The position numbers and the translations under genes were made by a program. From Niastella yeongjuensis (GTDB taxonomy: Bacteria > Bacteroidota > Bacteroidia > Chitinophagales > Chitinophagaceae): DNA of 64,000 bases. The stretch's first letter is position 1; each line of letters begins with the position of its first letter. The stretch spans positions 372,001-436,000 of the forward strand of contig NZ_FOCZ01000001.1 of NCBI RefSeq assembly GCF_900110245.1, in the 5' to 3' direction. Under the pieces are notes generated by a model, which searched no databases, was not told where the DNA came from, and saw only the letters and a program-made list of their open reading frames with translations. Of this stretch, positions 50,221 through 59,687 are shown in pieces.

Positions 50221-51045
50221 ATGCTTAAATGGATTACAGCCGGCGTCATGTTTACCGTAGCCCTAGCTGCCTGCTCACCCAATAATGTTACCGTTGATAA
50301 CAGCCTGAAAAAATATTTCGACCAAAATAAAGTTACCGGCTGCTTTGGCCTTTTCGATAATGGACAGGGACATTTTACCATTTACAACCTGCCCCGGTTC
50401 AGCGACAGTGTATATACCCCCGCTTCTACCTTCAAGATCGTGAACTCCCTTATTGGTTTGGAAGAAGGAATTGTGGGAGATACCAACACCATTATAAAAT
50501 GGGACAGCGTTAACCGCCGACGTACCGAGTGCAACCGCGATATGACCATGTGGGATGCCTTCCGCATTTCCTGTCCACCATGGTACCAGCAACTGGCCCG
50601 CCGCATTGGCCAACCCAAAATGCAACACTGGTTAGATACCCTGGGGTATGCACGCCGCTATGATACATTCAAATTAAAAAACAACCTCGATACCTTCTGG
50701 CTCGACAACTCGGCCAAAGTAACCGCCGATGAAGAATTAGGACTGGTAAAGAAATTATATTTCGACCAGCTGCCTTTTCAAAAGAGATCGCAACGCATTG
50801 TACGCAGCATGATGCTGTGGGAAAGCAACTCCAATTACAAACTGAGTTATAAAACCGGTTGGAACACTACACCCCAGGGCAACCAGATCGGCTGGATCGT
50901 TGGCTGGATAGAAGAAAACAAACACCCCTACTTTTTTGCCCTGCAGGTAGAATCACCCGACCCCAATGTAGATTTCAAATCTATCAGGGTAAACCTGTTG
51001 AAACAGATCCTGAAAGAATACGGTTTCTTTGAAGGCAAAAAGTAG
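50221..51045 (+). CDS. Class D beta-lactamase-like lipoprotein, altered SxV
   Basis: A 274-residue OXA-type penicillin-recognising protein. Signal/lipobox VALAAC. Motif 1 PASTFKI (Ser69, Lys72) and the KTG motif in YKTGW are intact. The second motif, normally S-x-V, reads SCP (Ser117-Cys-Pro119). Pro at this site could narrow the substrate range or impair hydrolysis. Length and order fit class D enzymes. Terminator follows. The enzyme class is confident; resistance is not predicted. Confidence 0.85.
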   Translation: MLKWITAGVMFTVALAACSPNNVTVDNSLKKYFDQNKVTGCFGLFDNGQGHFTIYNLPRFSDSVYTPASTFKIVNSLIGLEEGIVGDTNTIIKWDSVNRRRTECNRDMTMWDAFRISCPPWYQQLARRIGQPKMQHWLDTLGYARRYDTFKLKNNLDTFWLDNSAKVTADEELGLVKKLYFDQLPFQKRSQRIVRSMMLWESNSNYKLSYKTGWNTTPQGNQIGWIVGWIEENKHPYFFALQVESPDPNVDFKSIRVNLLKQILKEYGFFEGKK

Positions 51046-51073
51046 CACCCCTACACAATAAATTATTAGGTAT

Positions 51074-51108
51074 AAGCCCTCCTGATGCATCGGGAGGGCT
51101 TTCTTTTT
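51074..51108 (+). terminator. Terminator after the class D gene
   Basis: AGCCCTCC (51075-51082) pairs with GGAGGGCT (51093-51100), then TTCTTTTT. Confidence 0.85.
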
Positions 51109-51119
51109 AGCCAACACGT

Positions 51120-51127
51120 TACATTTG
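51120..51127 (+). promoter_or_regulatory. TAnnTTTG promoter element before batB
   Basis: TACATTTG lies just after the terminator; the leader to the GTG start at 51247 would be about 110 bases. Confidence 0.45.
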
Positions 51128-51246
51128 TTGATTATACGATGTATTTTAACTAAATAAATAGCGCGTAAGTACTTAATTTGTAATAATTAGTAATTTGGTT
51201 TAATTGTTGCATTCCTGATTTAACATTTTCAAATTTCACATTACCT

Positions 51247-52245
51247 GTGTTTCGTTTTCAACATACCGAATACCTGATAGCCCTGGCCACCATCCCCTTA
51301 TTGGTAGCATTGTATTTTCAGTTGATGCGCTGGAAAAAGAATACTATCAAAAAAATAGGAGATCTCAACCTGGTACAGGCGCTTATTGCCAATTACTCGC
51401 CCACTAATTTTTTACTGAAATTCCTGTTCTTCGCCGTGGCGCTGGCCGCTGTAATTGCAGCAGCAGCCAATTTGCAAAAGCCAGGTGCTCTGGATAATGT
51501 ACAACGCAAAGGGGTAGATGTAGTAGTAGCCATCGATGTCAGTAAAAGCATGCTGGCCGAAGATATAAAACCCAATCGCCTCGAAAGGGCCCGTCAACTC
51601 GTGTATAAACTGATGGACCAGTTACCCAACGACCGGGTAGGCCTGGTACTGTTTGCCGGCAGGGCCTATTTGCAAATGCCTTTAACCACCGATCATGGTG
51701 CAGCCCGGATGTACATTCAACAGGCTGGTCCCGAAGTAGTGCCTACCCAGGGTACTGTGATCTCAGAAGCACTACGCGCCAGTAATTCGGCTTTTAATAG
51801 CAAGGAAAGAAAGTTTAAATCAATAGTATTGATCACCGATGGGGAAGACCACGACCCCCAGGCTGTTCCCCTGGCACAACAACTGGCTCAGGATGGTGTA
51901 ATGATCAATACTATTGGTATTGGTTCAGCAGAAGGTGCTCCCATTATGGACCCTGCCACCAATGAATATAAAAAAGATGCAGCCGGCAATACCGTTGTTT
52001 CTAAATTAAATGAAACCGAATTACAACAACTGGCCGGTGTTACCAAAGGCGTTTATGTGAAACTGGACGATGTGGATGCCGCAGTAAACACCATCACCAG
52101 ACAATTAGGCACTATTGAATCAAATATCCTGGACGATAATTCATTCAGGGATTATAAAAGTTATTTTCAATGGTTCCTGGCCATTGCCCTTTTATTATTG
52201 TTGTTGGAATTCTTTTTACCTGAACGGAAATTAAAAGCCGCTTGA
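51247..52245 (+). CDS. batB: BatB-like VWA-domain membrane protein
   Basis: A 332-residue Bacteroides aerotolerance-type protein. GTG start. Two N-terminal helices (YLIALATIPLLVALYFQL; FLFFAVALAAVIAAAA), a von Willebrand A domain with MIDAS DVSKS (about residue 98) and VLITDGEDHD, and a C-terminal helix (FLAIALLLLLLEFFLP). Function probably in envelope stress or protein assembly. Its TGA stop overlaps the TTG start of the TPR gene. Confidence 0.9.
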   Translation: MFRFQHTEYLIALATIPLLVALYFQLMRWKKNTIKKIGDLNLVQALIANYSPTNFLLKFLFFAVALAAVIAAAANLQKPGALDNVQRKGVDVVVAIDVSKSMLAEDIKPNRLERARQLVYKLMDQLPNDRVGLVLFAGRAYLQMPLTTDHGAARMYIQQAGPEVVPTQGTVISEALRASNSAFNSKERKFKSIVLITDGEDHDPQAVPLAQQLAQDGVMINTIGIGSAEGAPIMDPATNEYKKDAAGNTVVSKLNETELQQLAGVTKGVYVKLDDVDAAVNTITRQLGTIESNILDDNSFRDYKSYFQWFLAIALLLLLLEFFLPERKLKAA

Positions 52246-52859
52246 AAAAATTACTCTATATATCGTTGATATTGCTGCCCGTACTGGTAAAAGCGCAGGA
52301 TGAAAATGCTGCCATCCGGGAAGGGAATAAATTGTATCACAAACGGCAGTTTGAAAAGGCAATGCCTGCTTATCAAAAAGCGGTAGAACAGAACCCGAAG
52401 AATGTAACCGCCCGCTACAACCTGGCTAATGCCCGTTTCCGCACCGGCAATATGCCCGATGCAGAAAAATCGTACGATGAACTGATTGATAATACCACTG
52501 AAAATAAATACCGGGAAAAAGGCTTTTACAATAAGGGCGTATCCTTAACAAAACAACAAAAGCTGCAGGAAAGCATCGATGCCTACAAGAATGCGTTGAA
52601 ACTCGATCCCACAGATGAAGACGCCCGCTTCAACCTGCAAAAAGCCCTGACAGAGCAGAAAAAGCAAAACCAATCGCAGCAGCAGCAGCAAAAACAACAG
52701 CAGCAAAAACAACAAAAACAAAAGCCCGAGAACAATAAGCTCGATAAAAAGAAGATCGAGCAATACCTCAAATCGCTTGAACAAAAAGAACAGGATGTTC
52801 AGCGAAAAATGCAGCAAAACCGCGCCCGCTCGGTAACACAACCTGAAAAAGACTGGTAG
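52242..52859 (+). CDS. BatC/BatE-like TPR protein
   Basis: A 205-residue periplasmic TPR protein with TTG start overlapping the batB stop (TTGA), signal peptide LLYISLILLPVLVKA, three TPR-like repeats (residues about 25-145), then a Gln/Lys-only linker (QQQQQKQQQQKQQKQK) and a basic helix. Partner of BatB in the Bat system. The coding region for the linker is a CAG/CAA/AAA run that may vary in length. Confidence 0.85.
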   Translation: MKKLLYISLILLPVLVKAQDENAAIREGNKLYHKRQFEKAMPAYQKAVEQNPKNVTARYNLANARFRTGNMPDAEKSYDELIDNTTENKYREKGFYNKGVSLTKQQKLQESIDAYKNALKLDPTDEDARFNLQKALTEQKKQNQSQQQQQKQQQQKQQKQKPENNKLDKKKIEQYLKSLEQKEQDVQRKMQQNRARSVTQPEKDW

Positions 52860-52939
52860 AGTGAGTGGTGAGTAGTGAGTAGTGAGTGGGCGCGCGACAT
52901 TTGGAATTGCTTTGCTATCTTAGATCTCCCAAATTTTTC

Positions 52940-53012
52940 TGCCCTCTGCCCTCTGCCCTCTGCCCTCTGCCTCTGCCCTCTGCCCTCTGCCCTCTGCCCT
53001 CTGCCCTCTGCC
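52940..53012 (+). repeat. TGCCCTC tandem repeat, about ten copies
   Basis: Ten tandem copies of the heptamer (one is TGCCTC), preceded at 52861-52890 by GTGAGTA-type words. It lies between the Bat genes and ispG. Confidence 0.9.
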
Positions 53013-53059
53013 ATTGCCTCCCCTTCCTTTCCATTTGGTTAATTCTTTCCCGTTTCACG

Positions 53060-53087
53060 TTTGCCGGCTCACGATTTCGTAATTTTG
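53060..53087 (+). promoter_or_regulatory. Promoter of ispG
   Basis: TTTG (53060-53063), 16-base spacer (short), TAATTTTG (53080-53087), a full -7 match, about 50 bases before the ATG. Confidence 0.45.
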
Positions 53088-53140
53088 CAGTCCATTTGCC
53101 CGTAATTAACTGGCAATCACCTTAAATCTGAATTTATACA

Positions 53141-55138
53141 ATGCAGCTTTACTGCGACTCATTGACGGAATATAAACGCCTGGCAACCCGTGAAGTACGA
53201 ATTGGCGACCTGCTGTTGGGCAACTTCAACGCTATCCGTGTGCAAACCATGACCACCACTGATACTATGGATACCATCGCTACGGTAGAGCAAAGTATCC
53301 GTTGTATAGAGGCCGGTGCCGAAATGGTGCGCATTACAGCCCCCAGCAAAAAAGAAGCGGAAAACTTACTCAATATAAAGAACGAGCTGCATAAAAGAGG
53401 GTATAATACCCCACTGATAGCCGATATTCACTTCACCCCCAATGCCGCTGAAATAGCAGCCCGCATCATTGAAAAAGTTAGGGTGAACCCGGGCAACTAC
53501 GTTGACAAAAAGAAATTCGAACAAATAGATTATACCGATCTGGAATACGCCGAGGAGATCGATCGTATTCGCGACCGCTTTACGCCCCTGGTGAAGATCT
53601 GTAAAGAATATGGTACTGCCATGCGCATCGGTACCAACCACGGTTCACTCAGCGATCGTATCATGAGCCGGTATGGCGATACCCCCATGGGCATGGTAGA
53701 AAGCGCGATGGAGTTCCTGCGTATTGCCCGCAATGAAAGTTATCATAACATTATTCTCAGTATGAAATCCAGCAATCCCCAGGTAATGGTTCAGGCGTAC
53801 CGGTTGCTGGTAAACGTAATGATGGATGAGTTTGGCGAATGTTATCCTTTACACCTGGGTGTAACAGAAGCCGGTGACGGGGAAGACGGAAGAATAAAAT
53901 CAGCCATTGGAATTGGCACCCTGCTCGAAGATGGATTGGGCGATACCATTCGTGTATCCTTAACAGAAGACCCCGAATTTGAAATTCCCGTTTGCCGCGA
54001 CCTGGTTAAACGCTACACGTCCCGACAGGAAGCAATTGGCAATAAAGAATCAGGAATTTCAGCAATCCCCAAAATACCTTATTCTCCTTTCGAATATACA
54101 AGACGACACACCAACACCGTATCGAATATCGGCGGTAAACACGTACCCGTAGTGGTGGCCGACTTTATGAAAGCCGCTACCATTCGCCATGAAGACTTAC
54201 AGGCCATTGGCTATACCTATAACACCGAAACGGATAAATTCACCATTGCCGATGCAGCAGCAGATTACCTGTATACCGGTAAAAAAGTGCTGGATTTTGC
54301 ATTACCCGGTACGCTGAAGGTAATTTGCGATCATTCTACCTGGTTAAAGGCACCGGACAAAGAGAAATATTATCCGTTATTTCAATCGACCGAATACCTG
54401 AAAAGCACCGATTATTCAGGTACGCTGAACTTTGTAGCAGTAGATGTGAACGAACCTGCTTCACAGGAACTGTTACAGGAAATTCGCGAGGATTACACCG
54501 TAGTGTTGTGTTTATATTCATCCAACCCACACGCCATGCCATCGGTAAGGCGTTACGTTATTGATCTGATGAACCAGGGCATTACGTGTCCTGTTATTTT
54601 ATCGGTTGAAAGTAATGAAACTACTATCGATGAACAGCTGATCCATTTTTCAACCGATAGCGGCGCTTTGCTGCTGGATGGAATGGGCGACGGCATTTGG
54701 CTGATGAATGAACCGGAAAGGATCCGGAACCAGAAAGTGAGTGGCCGTACTTACCTGGAAACAAAGAACAATCCCCAGTTCATCAACAACACCTCATTCT
54801 CCATTTTACAGGCCACCCGTACCCGCATTTCTAAAACCGAATATATTTCCTGCCCTTCCTGCGGACGTACCCTCTTCGACCTGCAGGAAACCACTGCAAA
54901 GATCCGTTCGGTAACCCATCACCTGAAAGGCGTTAAGATCGCCATTATGGGTTGCATTGTAAATGGTCCAGGCGAAATGGCCGATGCCGATTTTGGTTAT
55001 GTAGGCAGTGGGGTAGGCAAGATCACTTTGTACAAAGGAAAAGAAGTTGTAAAACGCAATGTTGACAGCGCCATTGCTGTGGAAGAATTGATTAATTTGT
55101 TGAAGGAAAACAACGCGTGGGTGGAGAAGACAGCTTAA
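53141..55138 (+). CDS. ispG: IspG, hydroxymethylbutenyl diphosphate synthase, long form
   Basis: A 665-residue 4Fe-4S enzyme of the MEP isoprenoid pathway, converting MEcPP to HMBPP. The TIM barrel starts with REVRIGDLLLG and VQTMTTTDT. The long insertion domain (about residues 290-540) is typical of the Bacteroidota/Chlamydia/plant form. The C-terminal cluster domain has SCPSCGRTLFDL and MGCIVNGPGE, giving the three conserved cysteines. The segment is longer than the 370-residue E. coli type as expected. Confidence 0.95.
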   Translation: MQLYCDSLTEYKRLATREVRIGDLLLGNFNAIRVQTMTTTDTMDTIATVEQSIRCIEAGAEMVRITAPSKKEAENLLNIKNELHKRGYNTPLIADIHFTPNAAEIAARIIEKVRVNPGNYVDKKKFEQIDYTDLEYAEEIDRIRDRFTPLVKICKEYGTAMRIGTNHGSLSDRIMSRYGDTPMGMVESAMEFLRIARNESYHNIILSMKSSNPQVMVQAYRLLVNVMMDEFGECYPLHLGVTEAGDGEDGRIKSAIGIGTLLEDGLGDTIRVSLTEDPEFEIPVCRDLVKRYTSRQEAIGNKESGISAIPKIPYSPFEYTRRHTNTVSNIGGKHVPVVVADFMKAATIRHEDLQAIGYTYNTETDKFTIADAAADYLYTGKKVLDFALPGTLKVICDHSTWLKAPDKEKYYPLFQSTEYLKSTDYSGTLNFVAVDVNEPASQELLQEIREDYTVVLCLYSSNPHAMPSVRRYVIDLMNQGITCPVILSVESNETTIDEQLIHFSTDSGALLLDGMGDGIWLMNEPERIRNQKVSGRTYLETKNNPQFINNTSFSILQATRTRISKTEYISCPSCGRTLFDLQETTAKIRSVTHHLKGVKIAIMGCIVNGPGEMADADFGYVGSGVGKITLYKGKEVVKRNVDSAIAVEELINLLKENNAWVEKTA

Positions 55139-55210
55139 AGCCTAAAGGCTAAAGCTAAAAGCAAAGCCAACATAGTAATTGGCTTTCACCTTTTGGCTTT
55201 TACCTTTCAC
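55138..55210. repeat. Low-complexity inverted repeat (AAAGC words)
   Basis: AAAGCCTAAAGGCTAAAGC then AAAAGCAAAGCC is followed by GGCTTTCACCTTTTGGCTTT, an imperfect fold-back after ispG. Confidence 0.5.
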
Positions 55211-55249
55211 CTGGTACTTAATGACCCAAATACAAAACTTTCAACGGAG

Positions 55250-56203
55250 TTGAATAGGATCGATAGACTACATGCCATTCTAACCCACCTGCAAAGTAAA
55301 AAAAGAGTTACGGCGCAGGAGGTGGCCGATCGCTTTAACATCAGTTTACGTACCGTGTACCGCGATGTTAAAGCATTGGAAGAAAGCGGCGTGCCGGTGA
55401 TCGGCGAAGCAGGAAGTGGCTATACCATTATGGAAGGGTATCGCCTTCCACCGGTTATGTTCACGCAGGAAGAAGCCTCTGCCCTGTTGTTAGGCTCTAA
55501 ACTCACCGAGCACCTGACCGACGAATCGATAAAAAAGCATTTCAACGCGGCCCTATACAAAATAAAAGCAGTGCTCCGTACTTCCGACAAAGAGCACATG
55601 GACCAGCTGAATGACAACATTGCGGTTTTGTCGCGTTTGCCGGCCGATGATTCAGCAGGCCGCCACCTCACCGAACTGCAAAAAGCGCTGGGCGATAAAA
55701 AAGAGATCCGCATCCGTTACCAGTCGGGCGAAGATGCCGTAACGGAGCGAAGCCTGGAACCCATCGGTCTGTGTCATTATGGCCAGGCCTGGCACCTCAT
55801 CGGCTGGTGCAAACTGCGCAATGGCTACCGCGATTTCAGGGTGAGCCGCATACAACAATTGCAAATACTCGATCATACTTTTGACCCGGAATCACACCCT
55901 TCCCTACGGGAATACCTGCAAACCATGATCAATCATTCCGAACTGCAGGAAGTATGTGTCCGGTTCAACCGCACGGCGGCCCGCCACATCGGTAATCAAA
56001 AATATTATTATGGCTATGTGCGGGAAGAAGTGAAAGACGATCATGTGCTTATGTATTATGTCACCTCTTCGCTGGAGTATTTCGGTCGCTGGCTGCTGAT
56101 GTATACCCATCACGTATCCATTGAATCGCCCGAGGCCCTGAATAATGTGATGAAAGATCTTACCGAGGAGATCCGCCTGCACTACCTGCCGGTTGAGCAA
56201 TAG
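55250..56203 (+). CDS. WYL-domain transcriptional regulator (YafY-like)
   Basis: A 317-residue regulator. The N-terminal winged helix has RIDRLHAILTHLQSKKRVTA, then ADRFNISLRTVYRDVKALEE; the WYL domain is in the middle (RSLEPIGLCHYGQAWHLIGW) and a WCX-like end follows. The TTG at 55250 (preceded by GGAG) gives the family start NRIDRL; a TTG at 55193 would add residues translated from a low-complexity repeat and is unlikely. It precedes a DinB gene, with a GTAGG-T-CCTAC palindrome (near 56246) between them that could be its operator. Confidence 0.88.
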   Translation: MNRIDRLHAILTHLQSKKRVTAQEVADRFNISLRTVYRDVKALEESGVPVIGEAGSGYTIMEGYRLPPVMFTQEEASALLLGSKLTEHLTDESIKKHFNAALYKIKAVLRTSDKEHMDQLNDNIAVLSRLPADDSAGRHLTELQKALGDKKEIRIRYQSGEDAVTERSLEPIGLCHYGQAWHLIGWCKLRNGYRDFRVSRIQQLQILDHTFDPESHPSLREYLQTMINHSELQEVCVRFNRTAARHIGNQKYYYGYVREEVKDDHVLMYYVTSSLEYFGRWLLMYTHHVSIESPEALNNVMKDLTEEIRLHYLPVEQ

Positions 56204-56323
56204 TCCGTCCATTCTTATCAAGCTAAAATAATGTCAACTTTTTTGTAGGTCCTACTGACATACTGTTGTCACATAGTGCGTGTTACTTTGAGGTAACAAC
56301 CTTCACACATAAATATTATTCAG

Positions 56324-56812
56324 ATGATACGCACTATTCATGACTTTCTCGACCGCTGGAAAGAAGAAACCGAAGCCACTTTAAACATCTTCCGCAATTT
56401 AACCGATGAATCGCTGCACGTTGCTATTCCCGGTGGGCGCACCCTGGGACGACTTGCCAATCATATTGTTGAAACAGTAACTGAAATGCCGCACAACCTG
56501 GGATTGCCGATAAGAGAAGAAAGCGTTTCTTATAATACTGTTCAGGAACTGGTAACACATTATAAAAAATACGCTGACCAACTGGTAGCTGCTCTTATCA
56601 GCTATTGGACCGATGAAACACTGGATGAAGAACAAAACATGTATGGCGCTACGTGGAAAAATGGTTTCTCGCTCTGGGTATTGATCACCCACCAGGCTCA
56701 CCACCGTGGCCAAATGACGGTGCTGATGCGCATGGCCGGGTTAAAAGTTCCAGGGGTGTATGGCCCAAGCAGGGAAGAATGGGTAGCCTGGGGAAAGGAA
56801 GCGTTGGCGTAG
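56324..56812 (+). CDS. DinB-family protein
   Basis: A 162-residue DinB superfamily four-helix protein. Candidate metal histidines lie in LANHIVETVTEM (about residue 46) and LITHQAHHRGQMTVLMR (near 127-131), in the classical H-x-x-x-H arrangement. Ends with a family-like VPGVYGPSREEW. Follows the WYL regulator gene and is probably controlled by it. Confidence 0.85.
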   Translation: MIRTIHDFLDRWKEETEATLNIFRNLTDESLHVAIPGGRTLGRLANHIVETVTEMPHNLGLPIREESVSYNTVQELVTHYKKYADQLVAALISYWTDETLDEEQNMYGATWKNGFSLWVLITHQAHHRGQMTVLMRMAGLKVPGVYGPSREEWVAWGKEALA

Positions 56813-56950
56813 CCTTCTTTCTTCATACCTCATACTTCTTACTTCATATCTCTTTTTTCCTGTTTCGGGCAAAACATGTCCAATTGAACCATTCCCAATC
56901 GTTATAATACAGTGCAGCGTGGTTATTCATTCACTTTAAAAGTAATTTGT

Positions 56951-57451
56951 ATGCATATAAAAACTTATCCGCCTTTAACGGTATTAAGCACTATACATCA
57001 AACTACCATTTCTCAATTACATGAGTTTGGTCCGGTTATGGCCGAACTCTATGCAGAAGCAGGCCGTAAAAGTATTATCAATGGTCCGCTGCATTGGATC
57101 TATTATGGAATGGATGGAAATGCCAACACCAGGTTTACGCTTGAAATAGCTGTCCCGATCAGGAAAGCATTTCATTCATCCAGATTCCAGGTAAAGGAGC
57201 TTGATTTTTTCAAGGCCATCACTTTCCCGCATGAAGGCCCCTGGGAACAATTGCCCGGCAGTCATGCACAAATTATGGAACGGCTGGCCGAACACGATAT
57301 ACCGATTACCAACGAGTGCCGGGAAGTGTTCTTAAACATAAATTTCGCAGAACCTGAAAAGAATATGACCGAGATCCAGATTGGGGTATCGCCAGGAAAA
57401 ACACAAAACCGGCCAGGCGCCCAAAAGCGGCTCCTGCCGGTTTATATCTGA
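56951..57451 (+). CDS. GyrI-like/effector-binding domain protein
   Basis: A 166-residue protein; start MHIKTYPPLTVLS at 56951 preferred to an upstream in-frame start. It has the two-fold repeat of the SOUL/GyrI-like small-molecule binding fold (FTLEIAVPIRKAF, FFKAITFPHEGPWEQLPGSH, ECREVFLNINFAEPEKNMTE). Members bind drugs or act as regulators' ligand domains; no DNA-binding domain is attached here. Function unknown. Confidence 0.72.
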   Translation: MHIKTYPPLTVLSTIHQTTISQLHEFGPVMAELYAEAGRKSIINGPLHWIYYGMDGNANTRFTLEIAVPIRKAFHSSRFQVKELDFFKAITFPHEGPWEQLPGSHAQIMERLAEHDIPITNECREVFLNINFAEPEKNMTEIQIGVSPGKTQNRPGAQKRLLPVYI

Positions 57452-57494
57452 TCGTTATAACCGTGTCACGATTTGGAACCGTGACACGGTTACT

Positions 57495-58640
57495 TTATGC
57501 CAATATATTCGTTCCCCCTTCAATCTGCGTCACATATACATCGGGCGTTATTTTGAACAGCCCGTTAAATGCAGCCTGGATCTTTTGCGTAAAGGTATCT
57601 ACCGCATCAGTCTGCACAATATTAATAGTACAGCCACCAAAACCACCACCCATCATACGGGCACCGGCCACACCGGAAATATGCTGGGCACATTCAGCGA
57701 GAAAATCCAACTCGGTACAGCTCACTGCATATTTTTTACTCAGTCCTTCATGCGTGGCATACATCAGTTTACCAAAAGTGGTCAGGTCGTTTTGTTTTAA
57801 CGCATCACAACCTCTAAGCAATCTTTCTTTCTCATATACTATAAATGAGCAACGATCGAACACTACGGGTGGTAACTCGTCCTGGTGTTGCAGTAATTGC
57901 GCAGGTTCTACGTCCCGTAATGATTTAATTTCCGGATAATGCTTTTGTAAAATAGCAACCCCCTCTTCACATTGCTGGCGGCGCACATTGTATTCACTGC
58001 CGGCTAGTGAATGGCTCACCATACTATTTACCAGTACGATCTTGTACTCAGGAAAATCAAAAGGAATGTATTCATACTCCAGGCTGCGGCAATCAAGCTT
58101 CATCACATGCCCTTTTTTTCCATGTAAACTGGCAAACTGGTCCATAATACCACACTTCACCCCAACAAACGTGTGTTCGGTTTTTTGACCAATGAAAGCG
58201 AGGTCCATCCGGCTCAGTCCCAGCTTAAATAATTCATTTAGTGCAAAACCATAAGCAGAACATAAGGCAGCAGAAGAGCTCATGCCGGCGCCTACGGGAA
58301 TATCGCCATCGATCACCAGGTCAACCCCGCCGATCTTTTTTCCCTGCTGCTGAATATGATAGCTTACGCCCAGCAAATAATTCATCCAACCTTTTTGCGG
58401 GCCTGTTATATCTAAAGAAAATGAATATGACTCGTTGAATTGACTGGCAAAAACATTTACCGTATTGGTTTCATTGGGAGCAATGGCAACGTAGATCCTT
58501 TTATCCACTGCGCCGGGTAATACAAACCCATAGTTGTAGTCGGTGTGTTCACCAATGAGGTTTACTCTGCCCGGGGCGCCAATGACCAGTGGTTCTTTAT
58601 TAAATCGCCCGCGAAAAGCCTGTTGTATTTTTTGAATCAT
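57495..58640 (-). CDS. galK: Galactokinase
   Basis: A 381-residue GHMP kinase phosphorylating galactose at C1. Galactokinase signature GRVNLIGEHTDYNYGFVLP near residue 25, ATP motif PVGAGMSSSAAL (about residue 120), and GARMMGGGFGGCTINIV near the end are intact. Divergent from the aldose epimerase gene, 62 bases apart, forming the start of a Leloir pathway; galT and galE are not in the window. Confidence 0.94.
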   Translation of the reverse strand: MIQKIQQAFRGRFNKEPLVIGAPGRVNLIGEHTDYNYGFVLPGAVDKRIYVAIAPNETNTVNVFASQFNESYSFSLDITGPQKGWMNYLLGVSYHIQQQGKKIGGVDLVIDGDIPVGAGMSSSAALCSAYGFALNELFKLGLSRMDLAFIGQKTEHTFVGVKCGIMDQFASLHGKKGHVMKLDCRSLEYEYIPFDFPEYKIVLVNSMVSHSLAGSEYNVRRQQCEEGVAILQKHYPEIKSLRDVEPAQLLQHQDELPPVVFDRCSFIVYEKERLLRGCDALKQNDLTTFGKLMYATHEGLSKKYAVSCTELDFLAECAQHISGVAGARMMGGGFGGCTINIVQTDAVDTFTQKIQAAFNGLFKITPDVYVTQIEGGTNILA

Positions 58641-58702
58641 GCTACTATATCGTTAGATGAATTAATTTTAAAAAATTTTCCGTAGTACCTAAATTGATTC
58701 CT

Positions 58703-59665
58703 ATGAGTTTTAGCGTTTCCCGTGTTACTGAAAACGGGTTATCATTGGTTAAGCTGCAAGATAAGGCAACAAATACAATCATTACTGTTCTACCTGAATA
58801 TGGCGCGCTGTTGCACAGCTTTCAAATTCCTGTAAATGGCCAACACCTTAATATTATCGACAACTACTCCAGCCACGAACAAGTGCAGCAGGAATTGGCC
58901 GTTTCCTTTAAAAGCAGCAAGCTATCACCTTTTGTTTGCCGGGTGCGCGATGGAAAATACACGCTTGAAGAAGAAGATTTCGAGTTTGCCAACAAATTTA
59001 CCGATGGCAATGCCATCCATGGCCTGCTCTACAACAAACCATTTAAGGTAATAAATGAATTTGCCGACGATAGCAAGGCCAGTGTAACGCTCCGGTATCA
59101 ATTTAAACGGGAAGACCCCGGTTATCCCTACGAATACAATTGTGAAGTACGGTACACCTTGTTACCCCGCAGCATTTTGCAGCTGGAAACCATTGTGCTA
59201 AACCTCGATAGCCTGTCGATACCCCTGGCAGACGGCTGGCATCCTTATTTTTCATTGGGCGGCCCTGTCGATAATTATGAGCTGCAGGTAAGCACGGAGA
59301 CCATGGTTGAGTTCGACGAAAAATTAATACCTACGGGAACCCTCGTTCCCGAAAAAACGCTGATGGAAGGAATACTTATCGGCGATCGCCAGTTCGACAA
59401 TTGTTTTGTTGTGAAACCGGTTGCCCAAAGACCTGCAGCCGTGCTATACAATCCTGCTAATGCGGTGTATGTTACCATTTTTCCCAATAGCCTGTATCCG
59501 TATATCCAGATCTATACCCCACCACACCGCCAAAGCATAGCTGTTGAAAACCTAAGTGCAGCACCCGATTGTTATAATAATGGCATGGGCCTGCAGCTGC
59601 TAACACCCAGCCGCTCACAAACTTTTACGGTTTGGTACCAGGCGGGAGTGGCTGAAAACGATTAA
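58703..59665 (+). CDS. galM: Aldose 1-epimerase (galactose mutarotase)
   Basis: A 320-residue protein; start MSFSVSRVTENGLSLVKL at 58703. Features of the family are FVCRVRDGKYTLEEEDF, NAIHGLLYNKPFKV (catalytic-type His), DGWHPYFSLGG (second His), and the Glu-containing QSIAVENLSAAPDCYN near the end. Supplies alpha-galactose to galactokinase, encoded divergently. Confidence 0.88.
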   Translation: MSFSVSRVTENGLSLVKLQDKATNTIITVLPEYGALLHSFQIPVNGQHLNIIDNYSSHEQVQQELAVSFKSSKLSPFVCRVRDGKYTLEEEDFEFANKFTDGNAIHGLLYNKPFKVINEFADDSKASVTLRYQFKREDPGYPYEYNCEVRYTLLPRSILQLETIVLNLDSLSIPLADGWHPYFSLGGPVDNYELQVSTETMVEFDEKLIPTGTLVPEKTLMEGILIGDRQFDNCFVVKPVAQRPAAVLYNPANAVYVTIFPNSLYPYIQIYTPPHRQSIAVENLSAAPDCYNNGMGLQLLTPSRSQTFTVWYQAGVAEND

Positions 59666-59687
59666 CTTGCCTTTAAATAAGCTGTAA

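Noticed and set aside
52940-53012. CRISPR or coding repeat
   Set aside because: A seven-base tandem unit without spacers; frames through it have no support.
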